The notes under the pieces were generated by a model that was not told the origin of the DNA, did not search any database, and worked only from the letters and a program-made list of their open reading frames with translations. DNA of 64,000 bases from CAZJBS01 sp964544475. Lineage in GTDB: Bacteria > CLD3 > SB21. This document shows positions 41,919-50,687 of the stretch, one piece after another. Numbering within the stretch: the first letter of the stretch is position 1; every line of letters starts with the position of its first letter. The translations under genes and the position numbers were made by a program. The DNA lies in the NCBI GenBank assembly GCA_964544475.1, contig CAZJBS010000007.1, forward strand, positions 1-64,000. Direction: 5' to 3'.

Positions 41919-44900
41919 TCAGGCGGCTTTTCCTGTGCTTCGATTCGTTTGGGCCAATTCACCCAGCCGGTGGCGGGTTTCTTCATACACCAGCCCGAGA
42001 CGGTGAATCATCACATTGATCTCTTTGGGCCTTTGGTGCCCCGTGATCCGTTCGAGGTCTTCACAAACGTCCGCCATCGCAAAGGCGCCCATGTTGGCGC
42101 ACGCGCCTTTGAGTTCGTGAACGTTGGCCCGGAAGCCTGACAGTTCGCCCATGTTGGCGTGTTTTTTGATCTCATTGATCAGCGTTGGCGCCTGCTCGGT
42201 GAACATGGCCACCAACTCGCCGAGCGATTCGTCAATAAGGCCGAGATCCTGCAGATGCCCGACATTGACGACCCGATCTTCGGCCGGCGTCGAGGATGTG
42301 GTTTGCATTTTCTTTCCTTCCCATTGGGTGAGTTTGGTTTGAATGGTTTTGAGTTGTATCGGCTTCGTAATAAAATCGTCCATGCCGGCTTCCAGGCAGG
42401 CCTGCCGGTGTTGTTCCGTGGCGTTGGCCGTCATGGCTATGATGCGCGGCCCGGTACCCGCGGCGGCCATGGAACGGATCTGGCGCGTGGCGCTCACCCC
42501 GTCGAGGCGTGGCATTTGCATATCCATGAAGATAAAATCGTAAGCCTTTTTCCGGACGGCCAAAACCGCCTCTTGGCCGTCACCGACCACATCGACTTTG
42601 TATCCGATCTTTTCGAACAGTTTGGTGGCCAGTTTTTGATTGATGGGATTGTCCTCGGCCAGCAGAATCTCCAGGGACGGCCTTGAATCGGTTTCTCGTG
42701 TGGTATGCCCATGAGTGTCCGTGACGGCTGCCGGCGGCATCAACAGGGTCCTGATTTTTTCGCGCAAATGGGCCCACCTGGCCGGTTTCATAATGGTGGC
42801 CGAAAACACGCCTTCATCCCGCGCAAGTCCGGGCTCGGCGATCGAACTCAACAAGATCAACGGCAACTCGTTTTTGGTTTTGATCAGCCGGATTTCCCTG
42901 CCCAGGGTAAACCCATCCATATCCGGCATCTGCATGTCCAGGATGCCCAGATCAAAGGCCTCCCCGCTCTGAATCCATGCCAGCGCTTCGGCGGGTGTGC
43001 CGGTCGAACGAATGGCCAGGCCCATTCGGCCACACTGCGTGGCCAATATTTTTCGATTGGTGGCATTGTCATCGACAATCAAAACCCTCCGCCGTCCAAG
43101 CTCCCCGGACAGGGTTGGAAGAACCATCATGCCGGCCGCAGGGAATCGAATGCTGAAACTGAATGTGGACCCCTCACCCGGACGGCTCTCCACGGATATG
43201 TGTCCGCCCATCAGACGAACCAACTGATCGGAAATCGCCAGTCCCAAACCCGTGCCGCCGTATTTGCGGGTCGTCGATGAGTCAACCTGTGAAAATGGTT
43301 TGAAAAGCCGGTCCATCTTGTCGGCCGGAATGCCAATACCCGTGTCCCTCACTTCAAACAGCAATTCATGCTCGCTCTCCCCGGCGGTCGATGAAATCGT
43401 ACGACCCGGCCACACCGCAATCGTCACTTCACCGGATTCTGTAAATTTCAACGCATTGCCGACGAGGTTCATGAGAACCTGGCGCAGCCGGGTTTCGTCA
43501 CCAATGACCCTGTCGGGCAGGGAGGCATCCACGTGACATAGCAGTTCAATGCCCTTTTCGGCCGCTTTCAATGAGAAAATTTCCAGCGTGGATTCGAGGA
43601 CGGCCGTGAGGTCGAACGGACGCTTTTCCAATTCGATACCGCCGGATTCGATTTTTGAAAAATCCAGAATATCATTGATGACGGCCAGCAGGGCATCGTT
43701 GCTGACGCGAATGGTCTCGGCATAGTCGCGTTGCTCCGGCGTCAGATCCGTATCCAGCAAAAGGTCGGTCATCCCGACGACGCCGTTCATCGGCGTTCGG
43801 ATTTCGTGGCTCATCGTGGCGAGGAATTCCGCTTTGGCAACCGACGCTTCTTCCGCCGCTTCGCGGGCCGCTATGAGCGCCTGTTCCGCCGCCTTTCGCT
43901 TGGTGATATCTTCCTTGACGGCAATATAACTCGTGAGCGTCCCGTCGGACTCCCTCAACGGAGAAATCGTCGCGGACTCCCAGTACATCTCACCATTCTT
44001 CTTACGGTTGCAAAATTCACCCCTCCACGTTCCGCCGGCGGTTATCGTACTCCAAAGCTCCTCGTAGACATGCGCGGGCGTCCGGCCCGACTGAAGCACG
44101 GACGGGTTCTTGCCCACCACCTCTTCCGGTGTATACCCGGTCAATTCGCAAAACCATGGATTGACGTAGGAGATGAGTCCTCCGGTATCCGTGATGACGA
44201 CGGACACGGGAGACTGTTCGACCGCCCGGGAGAGCTGATTAATCTTGATTTCGGCCGATTTTTGATCGGTGATATCCGTGGCATTGACGACGACATAGGG
44301 ATCGGCTCCGGCAACACACATGCCTTTGACCAACAGGTTGCGCCACGTTTCGTTCGAATGACGCACTCGTATTTCAACAATGTGCGTGCTGCCAGGTTCG
44401 GCAATGGCCGCCATAAGGGTCGCACGGGCCATGGCCTGATCGTCCGGATGAATCAGTTCAAAGGCGCTTCGCCCGGTCATTTCTTTCGGCGTCAATGCCA
44501 GCGTGCGATCCATCGACGGGCTGTTGTAGGAGATCGTGGCGTCCATATTCAGCACGACGACGATATCCAGCGAGTTGTCAATCAGGCTGTGGTAGTACTT
44601 TTCCCTCGCCGCCAAAGCGGACTCGGCGTTCTTTCGTTCGGTCGTATCGTGCAGGATGCCGTCGATGCGCACAGCCTTCCCGTCGCCGTCCTGCATCAGT
44701 TGCATGAAGGCGGTCACCCATCGGATCTCACCGTCCGGCTTCGTGACACGGAATTCCATATGGCTGATGCCCGATTCAAAAAGAGCCGTTTCTCCGGACC
44801 TTACGATGCCCGCATCGTCCGGATGAACGAATTCGCGCAAGTGGAATGGCTTTTCGGCCAATGCCTCGATCGGACGGCCAAGAAGTCCGGCCGCGGAAGG

Positions 44901-46097
44901 ACTGAGATACAACAGCCTGTCGTCCCCGGGTGACACCGACCAGATCACATCTTTGATCGTATTGAGGATGCTGTGGAATTTATTCTCACTTTCGCGCAAT
45001 TTCTCCTCCATGAGCACACGAACCGTAATGTCGCGGGCGGCACACTGCAGATGCGTGATCCGGCCGTCGTTCAGAAACAACTGGGCGTTTTGACCGATCC
45101 AGATTTCATCCCCATCGGCGCCGAGGATGGGGAATTCCAGATACGTTTTCGCGATGCGGCGGCGGAACTGGTCGGTGTAGAATTCCGCCACGGCATTTCT
45201 ATAGGATGGCGCCACATGATCCAGGTAGCTCGTACCGATCAGTTTTTCTCTGGTTAAGCCGGTCATTTGAAGTGCCACGGCGTTGACGTAGGTGAAACGA
45301 CCCCGGTCGTCAGTACGAAAAATGAGGTCATCCGCCGATTCGACGAACTGCCGGTACTTTTCTTCGCTGGCTTTCAAGGCCGACTCCGCATTCTTTCTAT
45401 TCGTGATGTCCCTGTAAATGCCATAAATGCCGACCACTTCACCGTCAAATAGTATCGGCGTCCCGAGGATGGATACGTCGACCAGAGAACCGTCCTTGCG
45501 CCGTCGTGTCGCCTCCAGGGTCACCTCCCGTCCGTTCATGATGTTCTGATTGATCTCTATCGATGTGTCTTCCATACCTATCGGAACGACCAATTCCGAA
45601 ATGTGACGGCCAATCGCCTCGTCGATCGTGTAACCGTACAGATTCGTGAATTCCCCGTTGATCCGGACCACATGAAAACTCTCGTCGAGAATAACGATCG
45701 CCTCCGGGGCATGATCGATCAGTTGTTCAAGGTAGGCCGTTTTGACTTCGAGGGATCTCAGCGCTTCGTGCGATTTCTCCGTTTCATGCCGGAGGGCGGC
45801 TTTGTGGTCCAGAAAACTCAGAATGCAGCGGCTGATGTCTCCGAATTCATTGTCCGTTTTAGAAAGCGCCGTCAAAACATCGGGATTGTCGTTTTTAAGA
45901 CTATTCGAAATACGGCTCAACGGCTCATTGATCCACCGGTTCGTCAGAAGAACGACTACAAACATGACGGCGACGGAAACGGCCGCAACCGGAATGACCT
46001 CCTGACCGGTTGGACTGACGATATGTGTAATCAGGCCGGCCAGAAACATGACGCCCATCAGCAGAAGGAGAATGAGTATTCTGAATTGTATTTTCAT
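41919..46097 (-). CDS. Giant hybrid sensor kinase: 2 TM, 5 PAS, HisKA, HATPase, 2 receivers, Hpt
   Basis: 1392 aa. Two membrane helices lie in the first 55 residues, followed by a HAMP-like linker. Five PAS domains follow at about 115-240, 245-365, 370-490, 495-620 and 620-745, several followed by PAC motifs such as RDITNRKNAE. HisKA has its His at about 760 in TMSHEIRTPMNG; HATPase has NLVGNALKFT and GLGLAISD. Receiver 1 (LGILDMQMPDMDG, about 1055) and receiver 2 (FMDMQMPRLDG, about 1190) precede a C-terminal Hpt domain with VHELKGACANMG (about 1327). This is a complete phosphorelay in one chain. ATG 46097 has GGAG 6-9 nt upstream. It probably signals to the HD-GYP protein. Confidence 0.95.
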   Translation of the reverse strand: MKIQFRILILLLLMGVMFLAGLITHIVSPTGQEVIPVAAVSVAVMFVVVLLTNRWINEPLSRISNSLKNDNPDVLTALSKTDNEFGDISRCILSFLDHKAALRHETEKSHEALRSLEVKTAYLEQLIDHAPEAIVILDESFHVVRINGEFTNLYGYTIDEAIGRHISELVVPIGMEDTSIEINQNIMNGREVTLEATRRRKDGSLVDVSILGTPILFDGEVVGIYGIYRDITNRKNAESALKASEEKYRQFVESADDLIFRTDDRGRFTYVNAVALQMTGLTREKLIGTSYLDHVAPSYRNAVAEFYTDQFRRRIAKTYLEFPILGADGDEIWIGQNAQLFLNDGRITHLQCAARDITVRVLMEEKLRESENKFHSILNTIKDVIWSVSPGDDRLLYLSPSAAGLLGRPIEALAEKPFHLREFVHPDDAGIVRSGETALFESGISHMEFRVTKPDGEIRWVTAFMQLMQDGDGKAVRIDGILHDTTERKNAESALAAREKYYHSLIDNSLDIVVVLNMDATISYNSPSMDRTLALTPKEMTGRSAFELIHPDDQAMARATLMAAIAEPGSTHIVEIRVRHSNETWRNLLVKGMCVAGADPYVVVNATDITDQKSAEIKINQLSRAVEQSPVSVVITDTGGLISYVNPWFCELTGYTPEEVVGKNPSVLQSGRTPAHVYEELWSTITAGGTWRGEFCNRKKNGEMYWESATISPLRESDGTLTSYIAVKEDITKRKAAEQALIAAREAAEEASVAKAEFLATMSHEIRTPMNGVVGMTDLLLDTDLTPEQRDYAETIRVSNDALLAVINDILDFSKIESGGIELEKRPFDLTAVLESTLEIFSLKAAEKGIELLCHVDASLPDRVIGDETRLRQVLMNLVGNALKFTESGEVTIAVWPGRTISSTAGESEHELLFEVRDTGIGIPADKMDRLFKPFSQVDSSTTRKYGGTGLGLAISDQLVRLMGGHISVESRPGEGSTFSFSIRFPAAGMMVLPTLSGELGRRRVLIVDDNATNRKILATQCGRMGLAIRSTGTPAEALAWIQSGEAFDLGILDMQMPDMDGFTLGREIRLIKTKNELPLILLSSIAEPGLARDEGVFSATIMKPARWAHLREKIRTLLMPPAAVTDTHGHTTRETDSRPSLEILLAEDNPINQKLATKLFEKIGYKVDVVGDGQEAVLAVRKKAYDFIFMDMQMPRLDGVSATRQIRSMAAAGTGPRIIAMTANATEQHRQACLEAGMDDFITKPIQLKTIQTKLTQWEGKKMQTTSSTPAEDRVVNVGHLQDLGLIDESLGELVAMFTEQAPTLINEIKKHANMGELSGFRANVHELKGACANMGAFAMADVCEDLERITGHQRPKEINVMIHRLGLVYEETRHRLGELAQTNRSTGKAA

Positions 46098-46453
46098 GCG
46101 CACTCCATTTGGACTTCCTCCGGTATACATCAAAAAGCATGCTCAAAGAAGCCCCACGAGAAATAGCTAATAATTAATGAGTTACATTCCATGAATACGC
46201 GCTGAAAATGGGTAAAGATTTGCCCAGGTATGGCATTTGGCCATAACAAAAAAAGTACTTTCAATCGCGGTTCTTTCATGGTACATTGACCGCGTCGTCG
46301 TTTCGTTTGTTCTCACGAGCATAGGCCGGGGGTGGTTCTAATGCTATCAGTCACGGGTTCTTTCTGCAAAATCCTCTTCTTGTCTGGGAAGTGTTCCCCG
46401 TCCAGTTCGTGTATCCGAAATAAACTCCTTCATCCATGCGAAGGAGCCGGCCT
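46098..46453. other. Divergent intergenic region between two sensor kinases
   Basis: 356 bp with an AT-rich centre (about 46165-46265). I see no open frame, tRNA or repeat-family module. Weak promoter-like boxes occur on both strands (for example TATACC near 46116 on minus) but none is good enough to call. Confidence 0.6.
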
Positions 46454-49400
46454 GTGAAGCCACGCCCGCACGAATCGCCACCATCCGTCTGGATGCTGGT
46501 TACTATCTTTCTTTGTCTGGCTACGGGCTTTTCGGCCATTGGCTATGTGTATTATCGTACCGAACGCCAAAAAGCCCTCACGGCAAAACAGGACGAATTG
46601 GCGGCGATTGCCGATCTGAAGGTACGGAGCCTCCATCAGTGGAGACGCGAGCAATGGGGTGACGCCAACCGCGTGACGTACCATCCGAGGCTGGCCAGGC
46701 AGGTGGCGCGGGCGCGGGCGGCGAGCCATACATCATCCGACGTTCATGAAGTCACACAATGGTTGAAATCCATGCGTGACTACGAAGAATTCGCCACGAT
46801 CATGGTGTTGGATGCCGCAGGGAAATCGCGCCTCTGGATTCCGGGCGAAGATTCGATCCCGGGTCCTCTGGTACTCCGGCACTTGAGCCGGGTCATCCAA
46901 TCAAGGCAACCGGAACTCATTGACATTCATGTGGGACCGACCTCCGACGTTCACCTTGACCTCCTAGCGCCTTTGATGGATGACGAGGGGCAAGATACCA
47001 TCGTCACGGGCGTTCTTCTTTTCAGAATCGACCCGCATGATTTCCTGTTTCCTATGATTCAGACCTGGCCGACAAAAAGCCCGACGGCCGAGACTTTGAT
47101 TCTGCGAAAGGAGGGAGACAGCATTGTCTTCATCAATGAATTGCGCCACACCAATGCGCCGGCTCTGAGCCTGCGCTTTCCCATGACGGACCTGGCAAGG
47201 CCGGCGGTTCAGGCCGCGCTGGGCCGCGAAGGTGTTTTTGAAGGTACCGATTATCGGGGGCACGCCGTTTTATCCGTTTTGAGAAGCGTCCCGGACAGTC
47301 CATGGTTTCTGATCGCCAAAGTGGACATGGAAGAAATCGATGCCTCTACCCGTCAGATCGGAATCACGGTGTGGCTCACGGTGACCCTTCTTATTTTGAT
47401 CGCCGGCCTGATGATCGGCGTGCTTTGGAGAAACGCCAGCGCCCATTTTTACCGTCAACTTTACGAATCCGAAGCGGGCAGACAGGCCCTGGCGAGCCAC
47501 TATGAATATCTGGTCAAGTTCGCCAACGACATCATCCTCCTGACCGACATGGACGGCCATATCCGTGAAGCCAATGACCAGGCCTGCGCGTGCTATGGAT
47601 ACGTTCGTGAAGAACTCCTGCGGCTGAACCTGAACGACCTCCGGGCGGAACGAGATCGGAAGGAACTAACGACAATGATGCGGGAATTGGAGGCGAGTGG
47701 AGGAAAGCGTTATGTGGTGTGGCATATGAGGCGGGACGGCACGGAATTTCCCATCGAGGCCAGTTCCAGGACCATCCGGGTGGACGGGCACGTTTTCTTC
47801 CAGAGTATTATCAGGGACATCTCTGAAAAACAAGTCGCCGACGAAGCGCTCCAGACAAGCGAAGCGCGTTATCGCGGTCTCTTCGAGAACATGTCGGAAG
47901 GGTTTGCCTACTGCCGGATGCTTTTCGAAAACGGCATCCCAACCGACTGGATATATCTGGCGGTCAATGACGCCTTCGAGTCCCTGACCGGATTGAAAAA
48001 CGTGACCGGCAAACCGGTGTCTGAGGTTATTCCCGGCATCCGGCAATCCGATCCTGGTCTGTTTGAGATGTACGCCGACACGGCCCGGAACGGCGTCGCA
48101 AAAAAATTTGAAGTATTCGTAGAAGCCCTCCAGATGTGGTTTTCCATATCCGTTTATTCGCCGGAACCGGACCATTTTGTCGCGGTCTTCGACGTTATCA
48201 CCGAACGTAAACGCGCCGAGGAGACGCTGCGCCGCAGTGAACATAAATTCTCGATTATGTTCGAAAAGGCCGCCTTCGCCGCCTCGCTTTCACGACTGTC
48301 CGATGGTCGTCTCGTCGACGTCAACGAGGCCTTCGAACGCGATTTCGGATATTCCAAAGCGGACGTGGTCGGCAAAACGTCTTTGGAACTCGGGATCAAT
48401 CCCAATGCGGCGGAACGCCAACGGGTCCTGGACATGCTGAAGGCACGCGGCAAAGTGCGTGACGTGGAAATGTCGTTGCACACGATATCCGGCAGCATCC
48501 GCTCCTTTGTCGTCAATATGGACATCGTTGACATCGGAGAAGAGAAATTCATACTGCAAACCGCCAATGACATCACGGACCGGAAAAACGCCGAACGGGA
48601 GGTGAAGGTCAGGGATGAACTGCTTCGTATGACGAGCCAAATGGCCAAAGTCGGCGGATGGGAATTTGACACAGCGACGATGCACGGCACATGGACGGAT
48701 GAAGTGGCGTTGATCCACGACTTGGATCCGCATCAGCCGACCTCCGTCGAGTTGGGCGTCAGTTTTTATACACCGGATTCCAGGACCAAAATTGAAAAAG
48801 CCATTCAGGAAGCCATCGCGGAGGCCCGCCCGTACGATCTTGAGTTGGAGATGATCACGGCCAAAGGCATCCACAAATGGGTGCGGTCGAGCGCTTTGCC
48901 GGTCGTGGAAAACGGCGTCGTCGTTAAAGTGAAGGGCATCTTCCAGGACATTACGGAACGCAAGCTCGCCGAAGAGGAGATTCACAGTCTAAATGTCCAT
49001 CTTGAACAGCGCGTCCGCGAAAGGACAGCGCAGCTGGAAGCAGCCAACAAGGAACTGGAAGCGTTTTCCTATTCGGTTTCCCATGACCTGCGGGCGCCCC
49101 TTCGCAGCATCGACGGATTCAGCCAGGCCCTGCTCGAGGATTACGGTGAAAAACTGGATGATCATGGCAAAGACTATCTGAGCCGCGTCCGACGGTCCAC
49201 CCAGCATATGGGCGTATTGATCGACGACATGATCAATCTTTCGCGGGTTACACGGCAAGCCATGAATCTTACCGAAACCAATCTGAGCCGGCTCGCCGAT
49301 GGCATTGCCGCCGATTTGCAAAAATCCGACGGCCGCCGAAGGGTGACGTTTGCGATTTCTCCCGGGCTGATCGCGCGGTGCGATGAACGGCTGATGGGGA

Positions 49401-49720
49401 TCGTGTTGAACAACCTCATCGGCAATGCCTGGAAATTTACGGCCAGGGAAGCCGATGGCCGGATTGAATTTGGAAAACATACCAAAGACGGTGTGCCGGC
49501 GTTCTTCGTCAGGGATAACGGCGCCGGATTTGACATGAACTACGTGGACAAACTTTTTGGCGCTTTCCAGCGTCTGCATCCGACGGCGGAATTTCCGGGC
49601 ACCGGCATCGGGCTGGCGACTGTGCAACGCATCATACGCCGGCACGGGGGCCGGGTCTGGGCCGAGGGGAAAGTCAACGGGGGCGCCACTTTTTCATTTA
49701 CACTGGGACAAGATGATTAG
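46454..49720 (+). CDS. Membrane sensor histidine kinase with four PAS domains
   Basis: 1088 aa if started at GTG 46454. AAGGAG (46441-46446) lies 7 nt before this GTG, while the ATG at 46436 has no ribosome binding site, so GTG is preferred. Two membrane helices (about residues 13-34 and 306-329) bracket a 270-residue periplasmic domain. Four PAS domains follow (for example YEYLVKFANDIILLTDMDGH), then a coiled coil and a HisKA of the phytochrome-kinase kind (YSVSHDLRAPLRSIDGF, His at about 880), and HATPase with NLIGNAWKFT and GTGIGLATV. It has no receiver. The Rcp1-like receiver gene downstream is its likely partner. Confidence 0.93.
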   Translation: MKPRPHESPPSVWMLVTIFLCLATGFSAIGYVYYRTERQKALTAKQDELAAIADLKVRSLHQWRREQWGDANRVTYHPRLARQVARARAASHTSSDVHEVTQWLKSMRDYEEFATIMVLDAAGKSRLWIPGEDSIPGPLVLRHLSRVIQSRQPELIDIHVGPTSDVHLDLLAPLMDDEGQDTIVTGVLLFRIDPHDFLFPMIQTWPTKSPTAETLILRKEGDSIVFINELRHTNAPALSLRFPMTDLARPAVQAALGREGVFEGTDYRGHAVLSVLRSVPDSPWFLIAKVDMEEIDASTRQIGITVWLTVTLLILIAGLMIGVLWRNASAHFYRQLYESEAGRQALASHYEYLVKFANDIILLTDMDGHIREANDQACACYGYVREELLRLNLNDLRAERDRKELTTMMRELEASGGKRYVVWHMRRDGTEFPIEASSRTIRVDGHVFFQSIIRDISEKQVADEALQTSEARYRGLFENMSEGFAYCRMLFENGIPTDWIYLAVNDAFESLTGLKNVTGKPVSEVIPGIRQSDPGLFEMYADTARNGVAKKFEVFVEALQMWFSISVYSPEPDHFVAVFDVITERKRAEETLRRSEHKFSIMFEKAAFAASLSRLSDGRLVDVNEAFERDFGYSKADVVGKTSLELGINPNAAERQRVLDMLKARGKVRDVEMSLHTISGSIRSFVVNMDIVDIGEEKFILQTANDITDRKNAEREVKVRDELLRMTSQMAKVGGWEFDTATMHGTWTDEVALIHDLDPHQPTSVELGVSFYTPDSRTKIEKAIQEAIAEARPYDLELEMITAKGIHKWVRSSALPVVENGVVVKVKGIFQDITERKLAEEEIHSLNVHLEQRVRERTAQLEAANKELEAFSYSVSHDLRAPLRSIDGFSQALLEDYGEKLDDHGKDYLSRVRRSTQHMGVLIDDMINLSRVTRQAMNLTETNLSRLADGIAADLQKSDGRRRVTFAISPGLIARCDERLMGIVLNNLIGNAWKFTAREADGRIEFGKHTKDGVPAFFVRDNGAGFDMNYVDKLFGAFQRLHPTAEFPGTGIGLATVQRIIRRHGGRVWAEGKVNGGATFSFTLGQDD

Positions 49721-49853
49721 GAACTCAATTCCGTGGGCTGTGACACCCGCGACCTGCCCAGAGCTGCCTGCCGTAAGCTTGTCGAACCCCACCCTTGCCC
49801 TCCCCTCGAAGGGGAGGGTCGCGGTGGGGTTGACCGGCGCGCGGACATCTACC

Positions 49854-49897
49854 GCTCCCCGAGTGGGCTGCCGAAGGCAGACCGTATCGAGGGGAGC
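49854..49897. repeat. 44-bp palindromic repeat, copy 2
   Basis: Reverse complement of 1398-1441 with one mismatch. Core CTGCCGAAGGCAG. Confidence 0.85.
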
Positions 49898-50022
49898 GAT
49901 GGCTTGGCGAGCACGCTCTGTTGTCACACCCGCGGGTGTCTCATTCGTTGCGGAACTGTATTCAGGTTCCTGCCAAAAGACATTCGACGGCATGAAGTTC
50001 CACGTTGAGGTGAAGTGCCATT

Positions 50023-50054
50023 GCACTTTCTCTTGTTGCGCCAAGAGAAAGTGC
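50023..50054. repeat. Hairpin module, copy 4
   Basis: 32-nt inverted repeat, identical to 37141-37172. Confidence 0.9.
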
Positions 50055-50229
50055 CAAAGCGTGTCAGCCTGTGGGCTGGAGAAGGCGCTAATACACGCGC
50101 CGAAACCCCACCCTTGCCCTCCCCTCGAAGGGGAGGGTCGGGGTGGGGTTGACCGGCTCAGCGCAAGCTGCGGGACCAACAAAAAAGCGCGACAATTCTT
50201 GTCACTATTTAACGAAATGAGGAGATCCT

Positions 50230-50670
50230 ATGGCGGACAAAATCATACTCCTGGTCGAAGACAACCCGGACGATGCGGAGTTGACCATACGGGCGCTCAA
50301 AAAGAGCAACGTGGCCAATCGTATTGTGCTGACTCAGGACGGCGCGGAAGCCCTGGACTACCTGTTTGCGACGGGTTCGTATGCCGGCCGGGACGTGCGC
50401 GATCAGCCGGCGGTGGTCCTGCTGGACCTGAAACTGCCCAAACTGGACGGCCATGAAGTCCTGAAACGCATTCGCTCGGATGATCGCAGTAAGTTCATTC
50501 CCGTGGTCATCCTGACGTCGTCCACCGAAGAACAGGATCTCGTCCGCGGATATAGTCAGGGCGCCAATAGTTTCATACGCAAACCGGTCGACTTCGTACA
50601 GTTTGCCGAATCGGCCCGGCAACTGGGCCTTTATTGGCTCGTTCTGAACGAAACCGTTTCATCCAAGTAA
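50230..50670 (+). CDS. Rcp1-like single-domain response regulator
   Basis: 146 aa, receiver only: E10-D11, phospho-acceptor D66 in VLLDLKLPKLDGHEVL, LTSSTEEQDLVRGY and RKPVDF. The pattern is that of Rcp1/CheY-like receivers that pair with phytochrome-type kinases. GAGGAG lies 6 nt before the ATG. It is 17 bp upstream of the next hybrid kinase gene and 510 bp downstream of the four-PAS kinase. It probably carries phosphate between the two (inference). Confidence 0.93.
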   Translation: MADKIILLVEDNPDDAELTIRALKKSNVANRIVLTQDGAEALDYLFATGSYAGRDVRDQPAVVLLDLKLPKLDGHEVLKRIRSDDRSKFIPVVILTSSTEEQDLVRGYSQGANSFIRKPVDFVQFAESARQLGLYWLVLNETVSSK

Positions 50671-50687
50671 TACGAAATGAGGGTATC

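Larger units (their letters stand above)
49738..50160. repeat. Composite interspersed repeat, right cluster
   Basis: Two palindrome modules (49784-49836 and 50104-50155, core CCCTCCCCTCGAAGGGGAGG), the 44-bp palindrome at 49854, a GTCACACCCGCGGGTGTCTC inverted repeat near 49922, the hairpin module at 50023 and the trailer GCGCTAATACACGCGCCGAA fill this gene-free gap between kinase and receiver genes. All but the local inverted repeat occur elsewhere in the window. Confidence 0.85.

Noticed and set aside
50191..50208. GACAA-TTC-TTGTC inverted repeat upstream of the Rcp1-like gene
   Set aside because: The arms are only 5 bp and no promoter boxes flank it; too weak to call an operator.
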